Notes: generated by a model not told the origin, from the letters alone. A stretch of DNA of 64,000 nt from M1-B18 sp048264125 (GCA_048264125.1 JBLXDM010000011.1:102118-166117); one strand, 5' to 3'. Shown: positions 16,224-25,037, counted from the stretch's first letter. Numbers and translations: made by a program.

Positions 16224-16487
16224 ATGAATGATAATTATAATGGCAGTCAGCAAAATTTAATTCGCCGTTTAAATCTTATTGAAGGACAAATTTGTGGTAT
16301 TAAAAAAATGATTGCTGAAAAACGCTTATGTGATGACATAATTAATCAATTAGAATCAACCCGTGCTGCTCTTAAATCTTTACAGGTGGTTATCCTGCAT
16401 AATCATATCAATACTATTGTAATCCACGAGAACAGTAACCACGAATTTAAAAGCTTAATTGTGTTAATAAAAAAAATGTTAAAATAA
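16224..16487 (+). CDS. csoR: CsoR/RcnR-family metal-sensing repressor
   Basis: An 87-residue all-helical repressor with the family signature RRLNLIEGQICGIKKMI, then RLCDDIINQLESTRAALKSL. CsoR proteins bind Cu(I) through Cys-His-Cys and leave operator DNA. Here the first Cys (RLCDD) and the His (NHI) are present, but the second Cys, normally four residues after the His, is isoleucine, and an unusual Cys replaces Arg in QICGIKK. Metal specificity may therefore differ. ATG 16224 is chosen because GGGAGGG lies six bases upstream. A canonical CsoR operator lies before copA at 17171. Confidence 0.85.
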   Translation: MNDNYNGSQQNLIRRLNLIEGQICGIKKMIAEKRLCDDIINQLESTRAALKSLQVVILHNHINTIVIHENSNHEFKSLIVLIKKMLK

Positions 16488-16566
16488 ATAAGCTCCAATC
16501 CATAAAAAACTATACTACAATGGTATGAAATTTGCATTATATAATCAGTATTAAGGGGGGATTTAT

Positions 16567-16701
16567 ATGCTTAAGTGGTTACAGAAGCTGTTAAAATCAA
16601 TAGAGGATGCAAATAAAAGCAATTTTGGCAGCCAGAAAATGGACTGTTGTGACTTGAATAAGCAGAGCAGCAAAATAAAAACAGATCCTGCAAAGAAATA
16701 A
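16567..16701 (+). CDS. LDCC-motif putative metal-binding protein
   Basis: A 44-residue protein with an amphipathic start, FGSQKMDCCDLNKQ in the middle and a charged tail. It matches the clostridial family of tiny proteins with an FGxxxLDCCxLNK core, here with Met for Leu. AAGGGGGG precedes the ATG. Its place between the CsoR-like repressor and copA supports a metal-binding role. Confidence 0.7.
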   Translation: MLKWLQKLLKSIEDANKSNFGSQKMDCCDLNKQSSKIKTDPAKK

Positions 16702-16803
16702 TGCTTTTCTAAGCCATCATTAAAGTTTAAAAATACTTCATAATTCCTTCAAATTTTATAAGTAAAATATAACAAAATAAATAATTGAAGGGAGATTTGC
16801 AAA

Positions 16804-17025
16804 ATGAAAAGAAAAGGCTTTGCTATAACAGCTTTAATGGTTGTCGTTATCGGTTTAGCAGGAGGTATTGCCTTTGCACAAAATAACATCAGTGAAAATA
16901 CTGGTATTACTGATAATAAGGCTGTAAATAACATCGAGGAGAACTCACATTGCAATAACAATGAAGAGGTAACTAAAGTCGACGACTCCCACTGTGATAA
17001 CACCGAAGGCATGATGGGGGTATAA
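16804..17025 (+). CDS. secreted His/Cys protein, cut short by a frameshift
   Basis: A 73-residue frame with a signal peptide (cleavage near AFA-QNN), then a hydrophilic region with two matching SHC units (NSHCNNN and DSHCDNT) and MMG at its end. GGGAGATTTGC precedes the ATG. The frame ends at TAA 17023 just after a run of five G residues, but the -1 frame continues open to TGA 17118 with a Met-rich sequence of similar composition. The intact protein would have about 105 residues and resemble a copper-binding Met/His-rich periplasmic protein. It may be a mutation, a sequencing slip or real frameshifting. Confidence 0.6.
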   Translation: MKRKGFAITALMVVVIGLAGGIAFAQNNISENTGITDNKAVNNIEENSHCNNNEEVTKVDDSHCDNTEGMMGV

Positions 17026-17120
17026 GCAAAGATGATATGGTTAAAATGCATAACAATATGATGGGTAATAAGGCCCCCAAGATGATTATGCAAAATATGA
17101 TGAAGCCGATTAAAAACTGA
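17019..17120 (+). other. continuation of the Met-rich protein in the -1 frame
   Basis: From the G run at 17016-17020 the -1 frame reads GISKDDMVKMHNNMMG, then NKAPKMIMQNMMKPIKN and a stop. Eight Met residues in 33 codons fit copper-binding Met motifs and continue the MMG of the upstream frame. Confidence 0.55.
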
Positions 17121-17128
17121 AATAACAT

Positions 17129-17157
17129 AAAAAGGTAGCTTTTAAAAGCTGCTTTTT
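17129..17157 (+). terminator. intrinsic terminator before copA
   Basis: AAAAAG and CTTTTT flank AGCTTTT/AAAAGCT in a nearly perfect hairpin running into a T tract, 9 bases after the end of the extended Met-rich frame. Confidence 0.7.
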
Positions 17158-17170
17158 CAAGGCTTCGCAC

Positions 17171-17187
17171 ATACCCTACGGGGGTAT
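17171..17187 (+). promoter_or_regulatory. CsoR-type operator upstream of copA
   Basis: ATACCC-TACGG-GGGTAT is the G/C-tract palindrome typical of CsoR operators (TACCC-N4-5-GGGTA). It lies 70 bases before copA and after the terminator, in the expected promoter region. Confidence 0.75.
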
Positions 17188-17256
17188 AGTATGTAGTTTT
17201 TATATGATTTATAAATTTATTGTCTGTTGACAGTTAAACGAGAGGAGAGATAAAAC

Positions 17257-19719
17257 ATGAACCAGGCTGTGCTAAAAATCAATGGCATGTCTTGTACTAG
17301 CTGTGCCGGCAACATAGAAAACAGACTGAAAAAATTAAAGGGTATTAATACTGTAACGGTAAATTTTGCTTCCGAAAAATGTCTAATTGAATTTGATCCG
17401 GATGTCGTACAAACTAATGATTTTATAACTGCCATTAATAAATTGGGCTATGGCGCCGAAGCAGTTAACGATACTGAAAGTACTTTAGAGAAGGTAACCT
17501 TAAAAATAAATGGAATGAGCTGCAGTGCTTGCGGGGCTAAAATTGAAAAGGCTTTAAAAGAAATTGAGGGTATTGTAAAGGCAAATGTCAACTTTGCAAC
17601 TGAAAAAGCCATGGTAGAATATAATCCCCAAAAAGCCAGATTGTCAGAAATTAAAAAAAGCATAATGAAGCTCGGCTATGAGGCGAGCCTTGAAGAGGAC
17701 CTAAATTCTGAGGTTGACGAGGATGAGCTGAAAATGAAAAAGGCCAAGAAAACTATGCTTATATCCATATCATTAACAACAATTATAATGGGTCTTATGA
17801 TGATAGACATGTTTGTAGCACAAGTGCCCGGCTACCTTTTAATTCAAGCCATATTAGGCTTCCCAATTATATACGGAACCGGTCTACATGTTCACAAGGC
17901 AAGCTGGAAGGCATTAAAGAATAAAAGTCCCAATATGGATGTCTTGGTTTCCCTTGGCTCATTACCGCCATATTTAATCGGTCTGTTGGGTATTTTCTTT
18001 CCTATACAAACCTTTATAGAAATGGCCACCACCATCATGACCTTCCACATTATAGGGAAATATCTTGAGGTAAGGGCAAAGGGCCGAGCCTCTCAAGCAA
18101 TAAAGAAACTGATACAAATGGGTGCCAAAACAGCCAAAATTCTCGTAAAGGGAGATGAGATTGAAGTGCCTGTAAAGGAACTGCAAATTGGTGATATTAT
18201 GATAGTCCGCCCGGGTGAAAAAATCCCTACAGATGGCATCATTATCGAAGGAAATAGCTTAATTGACGAATCTATGGCAACCGGTGAGTCAATGCCCGTC
18301 AAAAGGGAGGCAGGCCATGAAGTCATTGGTGCAACCTTAAACAAACAAGGACTTTTAAAAGTGGAGGTAACAAAAATAGGCAAAGATACCTTTCTGTCTC
18401 AGGTTATAAAGCTGGTGGAGGAATGCCAGGGTTCAAAGGTGCCAATACAGGAATTTGCAGACCGTATTACAGGATATTTCGTTCCAATCATACTGCTGCT
18501 GACAATCGGTATATTTGTATCCTTTAATATATTTCCTGAATTTCATATGGGTATCATTCGCTGGGGTGCCGGTTTCCTGCCATGGATTAATCCGGAGCTT
18601 ACACCCCTCACTCTGGCCTTTGTCACCGCAACAGCCGTTCTCGTTATAGCCTGCCCCTGCGCCCTTGGTTTAGGTACTCCCACTGCTTTAATGGTGGGTA
18701 GCGGAATGGGTGCTGAGAAGGGGATTTTAATAAGAAATGGTGAAGCTGTTCAAACCCTTAAGGAGGTTAAGATCATAGCCTTTGATAAAACCGGTACAAT
18801 CACCAAGGGTAAGCCGGAGGTTACAGATTTTATCGTAAGCAAGGGCTTTGATGAAAATGTGGTATTATATTATGCCGCAACCATAGAAAAAGGCTCGGAG
18901 CATCCATTGGCCCATGCGATAGTGGAAAAGGCTGAAAAGGAGAAAATTTCACTTGGAGAAATTAAGGATTTCAATGCAATAGTAGGTATGGGTGTAGTAG
19001 GCTATATTGATGGTAATAAAATTTTAGTAGGTAATAGAAGGTTGATGGCAGAAAATAAAATTTCTCACAGAGAATACGAAAAGGAATTGGTAAGGCTGGA
19101 GGAGGAGGCTAAAACCGCCATGCTTATTGCCAGAGGAGACCAGCTGATGGCAATTATTGCCGTTGCCGATCCCTTAAAGGAGGATTCCGTATTTGCAATT
19201 GCAGAATTAGAAAAGATGGGTATTAAAACAGCTATGATCACCGGCGACAATAAAAGAACAGCTGCCGCCATCGGCAAGAAAGTGGGCATTAGTCATGTTA
19301 TAGCCGAGGTTCTTCCGGATGGCAAGGTAGATGAAATCGTTAATTTACAGAAAACATATGGTATGGCGGCAATGGTTGGAGACGGAATCAATGATGCACC
19401 GGCATTAAAACAAGCCAATGTAGGGATAGCCATCGGTACAGGCACCGATATAGCCATAGAGGCTGCCGATGTAACTCTGGTAAGAGGTGAACTAAGCGAT
19501 ATCATCTCGGCTATAAAGCTGTCTAAGGCTACCTTTAAAAAAATTAAGGAAAATTATTTCTGGGCATGGTTCTACAATGCTGTGGCTATTCCCTTTGCAA
19601 TGCTTGGATTGCTCCATCCAATGATAGGCGCAGCTGCAATGGCTATTAGTTCTCTCAATGTCATTTATAACTCTTTAAGACTTAAAAAGGTAGATATAGA
19701 ACCAAGCTATACTAAATAA
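17257..19719 (+). CDS. copA: copper-translocating P-type ATPase CopA
   Basis: An 820-residue P1B-type ATPase. Two N-terminal HMA domains carry GMSCTSC and GMSCSAC (residues about 1-70 and 73-142). Eight membrane segments follow, with the intramembrane CPC in VIACPCALGLG (near residue 466), the phosphorylation site DKTGTITKG (Asp510), HPLAHA, and the hinge GDGINDAPAL. The last membrane segments have YN and MxxSS motifs of Cu(I) pumps. It exports Cu(I) at the cost of ATP. AGAGGAGAG precedes the ATG. It is preceded by a CsoR operator and follows a set of small metal-binding proteins. Confidence 0.96.
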   Translation: MNQAVLKINGMSCTSCAGNIENRLKKLKGINTVTVNFASEKCLIEFDPDVVQTNDFITAINKLGYGAEAVNDTESTLEKVTLKINGMSCSACGAKIEKALKEIEGIVKANVNFATEKAMVEYNPQKARLSEIKKSIMKLGYEASLEEDLNSEVDEDELKMKKAKKTMLISISLTTIIMGLMMIDMFVAQVPGYLLIQAILGFPIIYGTGLHVHKASWKALKNKSPNMDVLVSLGSLPPYLIGLLGIFFPIQTFIEMATTIMTFHIIGKYLEVRAKGRASQAIKKLIQMGAKTAKILVKGDEIEVPVKELQIGDIMIVRPGEKIPTDGIIIEGNSLIDESMATGESMPVKREAGHEVIGATLNKQGLLKVEVTKIGKDTFLSQVIKLVEECQGSKVPIQEFADRITGYFVPIILLLTIGIFVSFNIFPEFHMGIIRWGAGFLPWINPELTPLTLAFVTATAVLVIACPCALGLGTPTALMVGSGMGAEKGILIRNGEAVQTLKEVKIIAFDKTGTITKGKPEVTDFIVSKGFDENVVLYYAATIEKGSEHPLAHAIVEKAEKEKISLGEIKDFNAIVGMGVVGYIDGNKILVGNRRLMAENKISHREYEKELVRLEEEAKTAMLIARGDQLMAIIAVADPLKEDSVFAIAELEKMGIKTAMITGDNKRTAAAIGKKVGISHVIAEVLPDGKVDEIVNLQKTYGMAAMVGDGINDAPALKQANVGIAIGTGTDIAIEAADVTLVRGELSDIISAIKLSKATFKKIKENYFWAWFYNAVAIPFAMLGLLHPMIGAAAMAISSLNVIYNSLRLKKVDIEPSYTK

Positions 19720-19803
19720 ATAGTCCTCATCGAATAAGTATTTGTCGTTCTGAAGCGTAGTTGAAGAATCATAAGCGTATCGAAAACGGAAGGAGCTATA
19801 AAT

Positions 19804-20640
19804 TTGAAAACCTTATTCAGTTTTGGTGGCATCCACATACAATTATTTGGATTTATGATTGCACTAGGTATCCTTGCCGGCTTTTATATTTTAAGCCTGG
19901 AGGTAAAAAGGAAGGGATTGAATAGAGACAGAACCACTGATTTGGCGATTTACACAATCATTATAGGAATTATAGGTGCCCGGCTTAACTATATCATTGC
20001 CTTCAAGCCTTCATACTATATTCAAAATCCACTGGAGATAATTATGCTCCAGAAGGGGGGTCTGTCTATTCAAGGGGGATTAATAGCTGGTGTATTATTC
20101 GCCCTATGGTATGTAAAGAGAAAGGATATACCCCTCGGTAAAACAGCAGATGCCTTTGCTCCTGCAATAATAATAGGTCAGGCTATCGGAAGAGTGGGAT
20201 GTGACGTATTTGGTGTTGCAATGTCAAGCTCCTGGTTTTGGGGTGTTATGGTGGAGGGACAGCTGCTCCATCCCTCACAGATTTATGAAGCGATTTTAAA
20301 CTATATATTATTCTTCGTACTGTGGCAAAAACGAAGATATATTAAGTATAACGGTCAGCTATTTATATATTATTTGGCCGGTTTTTCCATCAACAGGTTT
20401 ATTGTAGAGTTTTCAAGAAGCAATCCAATCGTAGCAGGCCCCATATCAATCGCACATTTATATAGTCTGGGCTTAATATTAGGGGCCGTTGCCCTGGCTA
20501 TATGGCTTAAAAGGAGGTCCGACAGCAAATCAGATTTGGATATCAGTGTAAATAAGGTCTTTGAGCAAAGGGCCTTTATCAGCACAACGGCTGCTATAAT
20601 TACATCGGTAGCCTTCTATTACTTCATTCACGGCAGATAA
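19804..20640 (+). CDS. lgt: prolipoprotein diacylglyceryl transferase
   Basis: A 278-residue membrane enzyme with seven segments, GGLSIQGGLIAG and the Lgt signature GRVGCDVFG, followed by HPSQIYEA. Lgt attaches diacylglycerol to the lipobox Cys of lipoproteins. The TTG start is supported by GAAGGAGCTATAAA. The signature has Cys-Asp-Val-Phe where most Lgt proteins have Cys-Asn-Phe, so it may be a divergent second copy. It lies 84 bases after copA, and the location in a metal block is common for accessory Lgt copies in Firmicutes. Several lipoproteins occur later in the window. Confidence 0.88.
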   Translation: MKTLFSFGGIHIQLFGFMIALGILAGFYILSLEVKRKGLNRDRTTDLAIYTIIIGIIGARLNYIIAFKPSYYIQNPLEIIMLQKGGLSIQGGLIAGVLFALWYVKRKDIPLGKTADAFAPAIIIGQAIGRVGCDVFGVAMSSSWFWGVMVEGQLLHPSQIYEAILNYILFFVLWQKRRYIKYNGQLFIYYLAGFSINRFIVEFSRSNPIVAGPISIAHLYSLGLILGAVALAIWLKRRSDSKSDLDISVNKVFEQRAFISTTAAIITSVAFYYFIHGR

Positions 20641-20667
20641 GAGCTAATAATACAAGGGGGCAAAAAT

Positions 20668-21366
20668 GTGAAAAATAAAATACTATATTTCTTTATAGGC
20701 TTATTCTTCTCTATTACTATCCTATTGACAGCTATAGAAGTGATGGTCTTTAATAACAGTCATTATGACAGGATGTTCAGCAAATATGAAATAACAGAGG
20801 TAACGGGTCTGGAGGCTGGGGAGCTGTCACTGGTAATTCAGGATGTGCTGGAGTATTTAAAGGATGATAGAGAAGTATTGGACACCGGGATTACAAATGA
20901 GGAGGGCTTAATAAGGTCCGCCTTTGGTGAGAGGGCAATTCTGCATATGGTGGATGTTAAAAGGCTCTTTGTAAGAGGAAGACTGATAAGAACCAGCAGC
21001 CTGGTGCTTTTTATAAGCCTAGTTGCCTATATAATGATACAGGATAAAGGCTGGCAGAAGAAGCTTTCCCGCGCACTTTTAAGAACCTCTGGCACCAGTC
21101 TGCTGCTGATATTTTTACTTTATATATTGATGCAACTGGACTTTTATCAATACTTTACCTATTTTCACCTGATATTCTTCAACAATGATCTTTGGATATT
21201 AGACCCTAATAGTGAGCTCCTCATACAGATGCTGCCAGAAGGATTATTCTTTGATACGGCTGTACGGATAGCCCTGACATATATAGCGGCAAATCTATTA
21301 ACCGGTATATTTACCATTGTTTTTATTAATAAAATAATGACTAAAAAGGCTTTCGTAGGCAGATAG
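20668..21366 (+). CDS. TIGR01906/DUF1461 integral membrane protein
   Basis: A 232-residue protein with about five membrane segments. YFHLIFFNNDLWILDPNSE and the following LPEGLFFD are the conserved core of the TIGR01906 family. The family has no established function in general, though one member (Lit) is an intramolecular transacylase that makes lyso-form lipoproteins. The immediate neighbour lgt makes that connection attractive. The GTG start is supported by AAGGGGGC. Together with lgt it may form a lipoprotein-modifying pair. Confidence 0.8.
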   Translation: MKNKILYFFIGLFFSITILLTAIEVMVFNNSHYDRMFSKYEITEVTGLEAGELSLVIQDVLEYLKDDREVLDTGITNEEGLIRSAFGERAILHMVDVKRLFVRGRLIRTSSLVLFISLVAYIMIQDKGWQKKLSRALLRTSGTSLLLIFLLYILMQLDFYQYFTYFHLIFFNNDLWILDPNSELLIQMLPEGLFFDTAVRIALTYIAANLLTGIFTIVFINKIMTKKAFVGR

Positions 21367-21486
21367 CTATATTCCTCCACAAAATAAATAGTCTTGCTAT
21401 CTTCATATTCTACACATAATTGTTATGTATAATTTCATTATGTAAGTAACTATCCATAGTCTAAGTTCTTTCCCCTTTTTTAAGTG

Positions 21487-21511
21487 GCAGCCTTTAGGGC
21501 TGCTGCTTTTT
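21487..21511 (+). terminator. intrinsic terminator after the lgt pair
   Basis: GCAGCC and GGCTGC pair around a short loop and lead to TTTTT, about 120 bases after the stop codon of the TIGR01906 gene. Confidence 0.65.
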
Positions 21512-21585
21512 AATAATTTTATATCTCTGTTTAATTAGCATCGGTTAAGAGAAAAATATAAGATATTAGTTCTGAGGTGATATAT

Positions 21586-22272
21586 ATGTCCTTAAAGCAT
21601 AAAAGCATCCTAGTTGTAGATGACGAGGAAAGCATCGTTGAGGTAATAAAGGCTTATCTTGAAAAGGAGGGCTGCAAGGTTTATACTGCCCATGAGGGTA
21701 GAAGGGCTTTGGCAATAGTCAGGGATGAAAAAATTGATTTTGTCATATTGGATTTAATGCTTCCCGATATAATGGGTGAAGAGGTCTGCAAAGAAATCAG
21801 AAGCTTTTCTGATGTGGCAATACTGATGCTGACTGCAAAAATTAATGAAGGGGATAAAATATATGGACTGGATAGTGGAGCAGATGACTATTTAATAAAG
21901 CCCTTTAGTCCAAAGGAGCTAATGGCAAGAGTAAGAGCAATTTTCAGACGCACCTCTAAGGAGACTGAGGCCAATATAAGCCTCAATAACGGTGATTTAC
22001 TGATTAATATTGAAAAAATGGAGGTCAGGAGAGCTGGGAAGCCCATAGAATTAACCTCAACAGAATTTAAAATATTAGCTTTGCTGGTAAACAACAAAGG
22101 CAGGATTTTCAGCAGAGAGGAGCTTATAACCAAGGTGTTAGGCTATGATTATGAAGGCTATGATAGAACAATCGACACCCATATCAAAAATATTCGTCAA
22201 AAAATAGAGTCTGAGGGCACTAAATATATTGCCACTGTATATGGTGCCGGCTATAAATTTCTGGGGGAATAG
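21586..22272 (+). CDS. OmpR/PhoB-family response regulator
   Basis: A 228-residue two-domain regulator. The receiver domain has DDEE, the phospho-acceptor Asp in FVILDLMLPD, TAK and the Lys in YLIKPF. The C-terminal winged helix contains LTSTEFKILALL and RTIDTHIKNIRQKI. ATG 21586 follows TGAGGTGAT by a good distance, while the GTG at 21577 lies inside that site. It pairs with the kinase three bases downstream. The regulon is unknown. Confidence 0.93.
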   Translation: MSLKHKSILVVDDEESIVEVIKAYLEKEGCKVYTAHEGRRALAIVRDEKIDFVILDLMLPDIMGEEVCKEIRSFSDVAILMLTAKINEGDKIYGLDSGADDYLIKPFSPKELMARVRAIFRRTSKETEANISLNNGDLLINIEKMEVRRAGKPIELTSTEFKILALLVNNKGRIFSREELITKVLGYDYEGYDRTIDTHIKNIRQKIESEGTKYIATVYGAGYKFLGE

Positions 22273-22275
22273 GAT

Positions 22276-23691
22276 ATGTTTAAGAAAATAAGGCCAAGAT
22301 TAATATTGCTGACGGTTGGCAGTACGCTGGTTTCAATATTATTCATCAGCTTCCTGACTAATGTCACTATATTTCAGCGCTATAACAGATATCTCCAGCA
22401 GGAGCAGGCAAGAGACCATCAGGAAATTATAGAATTAGCCGTAAGAAGTTATCAAATACATGACAGCTGGCGCCTTAATGATACAAATTATTTAGATTTT
22501 TCCCCGATAATCCATAATTACGACATTGAAATAAGAGATATGAGAGGTAAACTGGTATACAGCCATAAGCTTGAGGCTTCAATGATTGCCCTCCATAATG
22601 AAATGATGAAGCAGATGGGCCATTCTATGATTGGCAGATACACATCTGAAAATATAATAGACGAGGAGGGCAGCTATATTTCTAAAGGGTATGAGTTGAA
22701 TTCAGATGGCATAAGTATCGGAAGCATAGACATTGCAAGTTTCTCGCCTTACTCGATAACCCAAAGAGATGTTGAATTTACTAAGGGAATTAACAGGTCG
22801 ATAGGATTTGCCACCATTATCTCCATATTAGTGGCAGTTTTAATCGGTATTTATTCCTCAAAGATCTTTTCAAGCCCTATTATAAAAATCACCAAGGCTG
22901 CAAATGACATGAGGAGTGGCATACTGGATATACAACTGAGCCTGTCGGACAATACTGTAGAGCTGCAAGAGCTGGCGGATTCCATTAATCATCTGGCCAA
23001 AAGTCTTAATCATCAACAGATATTGAGAAGCCGACTAACAGCGGATATTTCTCACGAGCTAAGAACCCCTTTAACAATACTCCAGAGCCATATGGAGGCT
23101 ATTAATGACGGAATATGGGCGCCCACTCCTGACAAGCTCAATATACTGAGTAAAGAGGTAAACAGATTGATAAAATTAGTTGGAGAGCTGAAGTACCTGG
23201 CGGATATAGAAAATCATAATTTACGGCTGGAGGTGAAGGAAACAAACCTCAGTATAATTTTAAAAGAGGTAATTGACAGCTTCAGCTTTGAATTCCGCAC
23301 GAAGGGTATAGTCTTACAATCAGATATAGAAGACAATGTATTGTTTACCGGAGACGGTGATAAGCTAAAGCAGGTATTGATCAACCTTCTTGCCAATGCC
23401 GCAAAATATACAAATACAGGAGGTATTGTAAAGCTAAGAATAAATACAGATAAAGAGGATATAAGCATATCTGTTAAGGATACAGGAATTGGAATTGAAG
23501 CAGAGGATGTGCCCTATATTTTTGAGCGTTTTTATAGGAGCGATGCCTCAAGAAATCGTAAAACCGGCGGCGCGGGCATTGGCCTGACTATCTCGAAATC
23601 CATTGTCGAGGCCCATAATGGTAGGATAACCGTCGAAAGCAGGCCTGGAGAAGGAACCGAATTTATTGTTATATTGCCTAAAAATCCATAA
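22276..23691 (+). CDS. sensor histidine kinase, HAMP type
   Basis: A 471-residue partner kinase: membrane segment (11-32), an extracytoplasmic sensor of about 135 residues, second segment (174-196), HAMP, then HisKA with DISHELRTPLT and HATPase with N box (LINLLANAAKYT), DTGIGI, and GGAGIGLTIS. Architecture matches BaeS/VanS-like kinases involved in envelope stress. It lies three bases after the regulator and is translated with it. The signal is unknown. Confidence 0.93.
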   Translation: MFKKIRPRLILLTVGSTLVSILFISFLTNVTIFQRYNRYLQQEQARDHQEIIELAVRSYQIHDSWRLNDTNYLDFSPIIHNYDIEIRDMRGKLVYSHKLEASMIALHNEMMKQMGHSMIGRYTSENIIDEEGSYISKGYELNSDGISIGSIDIASFSPYSITQRDVEFTKGINRSIGFATIISILVAVLIGIYSSKIFSSPIIKITKAANDMRSGILDIQLSLSDNTVELQELADSINHLAKSLNHQQILRSRLTADISHELRTPLTILQSHMEAINDGIWAPTPDKLNILSKEVNRLIKLVGELKYLADIENHNLRLEVKETNLSIILKEVIDSFSFEFRTKGIVLQSDIEDNVLFTGDGDKLKQVLINLLANAAKYTNTGGIVKLRINTDKEDISISVKDTGIGIEAEDVPYIFERFYRSDASRNRKTGGAGIGLTISKSIVEAHNGRITVESRPGEGTEFIVILPKNP

Positions 23692-23790
23692 TACACTTTT
23701 TTAATGTAGAATGATACAAAAGTTATTTCAAATTCAAATACATTATAAAATGGTATGTATATTTAACATAATACATTATTTCAATAGGTA

Positions 23791-23816
23791 GCACTACTTT
23801 AAGTAGTGCATTTTTA
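23791..23816 (+). terminator. intrinsic terminator after the two-component system
   Basis: GCACTAC and GTAGTGC pair around TTTAA and are followed by ATTTTTATTT. It lies about 100 bases after the kinase gene. The rest of the 316-base gap 23692-24007 is AT-rich and shows no gene. Confidence 0.75.
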
Positions 23817-24007
23817 TTTATAAACTATATATTACAAGTTATATTTATGACACAAAAATTATTGCGCATTCAATCTAAAAAATAGATTAATAAATATGGA
23901 GGCATTAAAAATAAATAATTAAAACTAATGTAGCTAATCCTTTGTCTATTATATTATAATAACAATATCAGGCTTTAACTATTATTTACTAGATGGGAGC
24001 TGAGAAT

Positions 24008-24532
24008 ATGAAAAGAGAAGATTTTAAAAAAGAAGCCTTTGAATGGCTGAAGACCATCGGATATTCCTTTGCTTTAGCAATGCTTATAACTATATTTGCA
24101 CTTCCGACGGTGGTTTCGGGAGTCTCAATGTATCCAACCCTAGAGGATTATGACGTATTGCTGCTGAGCAAGGCAATATATAAGCTTCACGGTCCACATC
24201 GTGGTGATATTGTGGTTTTTGAGCATCAGCCGGATGCAAAAAATTATATTAAAAGAGTTATTGGTATCGAGGGTGATATTGTGGAAATAAAGGCCGGTCT
24301 TGTATATGTTAACGGCATACAGCTGGAGGAGGAGTACCTCATTGAAGAGGATATAAGATCTGTCGATATAAAGGTTGAGATTCCTAACGGAAAGTATTTT
24401 GTATTAGGGGATAACAGAAACGGCAGCAAGGACAGCAGAAGTGCAGAGGTTGGTTTGGTGGATGAAGAAATCATCATAGGGAAGGCCTATTTCAGATTAT
24501 TTCCCTTTGACAAAATTGGCACGGTAGAATAG
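24008..24532 (+). CDS. lepB: signal peptidase I
   Basis: A 174-residue S26 peptidase with one N-terminal membrane anchor. The catalytic Ser is in GVSMYPTL, the Lys in YIKRVIG, and box E is LGDNRNGSKDSR. It removes signal peptides from exported proteins on the outer side of the membrane. ATG 24008 follows GGGAG by eight or nine bases; ATG 23993 precedes that site. Single-gene unit. Length is usual for Gram-positive SipS-type enzymes. Confidence 0.95.
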   Translation: MKREDFKKEAFEWLKTIGYSFALAMLITIFALPTVVSGVSMYPTLEDYDVLLLSKAIYKLHGPHRGDIVVFEHQPDAKNYIKRVIGIEGDIVEIKAGLVYVNGIQLEEEYLIEEDIRSVDIKVEIPNGKYFVLGDNRNGSKDSRSAEVGLVDEEIIIGKAYFRLFPFDKIGTVE

Positions 24533-24601
24533 ACCTTTAGACTACCTGTAAAAATCAGAAAAATCACGTATGCTACAATAATAAAACTATTGGAGGTAAC
24601 G

Positions 24602-25000
24602 ATGCTGCATTATAAACTTGAGATACCAAATAAAGCTGATTTGTATGGATTATATAAAGCCCTGGATTGGAATAGGTTTTTGGGGCTGGATGCAGAGAAA
24701 TTACATTCAGCCATGAAGAATAGCTGGAGGGTTGTATGCTGCTATGACAATGACCGATTAGTAGCCACCGGCCGAATTATCTCCGATGGCATAACCAATG
24801 GGTATATTTGCGGTCTCGGTGTGCTGAAGGACTACAGACGTCAGGGTATAGCAGCTGAATTATCTAAGATGATGATTGAGGAGTGTAAAAAGTCGGGCCT
24901 GCATATACAGCTCCTCTGCGAAGAAGAGCTGGTATCCTATTACGAAAGGCTGGGCTTTAGTAGCTTTACCGTGGGTATGAGGTATTTGGATGCAAAGTAA
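24602..25000 (+). CDS. GNAT-family N-acetyltransferase
   Basis: A 132-residue acetyltransferase with the acetyl-CoA-binding segment CGLGVLKDYRRQGIAAELSK (motif A, Q/RxxGxA) and YERLGFSS near the end. ATG 24602 is preceded by TTGGAGGTAAC; the in-frame TTG at 24590 lies in that site. The substrate is unknown; the family includes small-molecule and protein acetylases. Confidence 0.88.
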   Translation: MLHYKLEIPNKADLYGLYKALDWNRFLGLDAEKLHSAMKNSWRVVCCYDNDRLVATGRIISDGITNGYICGLGVLKDYRRQGIAAELSKMMIEECKKSGLHIQLLCEEELVSYYERLGFSSFTVGMRYLDAK

Positions 25001-25037
25001 TTAAGTATTGTGTAATTAAACAAAAAGGAGGTACATT

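Noticed and set aside
17011..17025. Classic -1 slippery heptamer
   Set aside because: The sequence ATG GGG GTA fits a G run but not X-XXY-YYZ, since the A-site codon cannot re-pair; only an indel or atypical slippage would explain the frame change.
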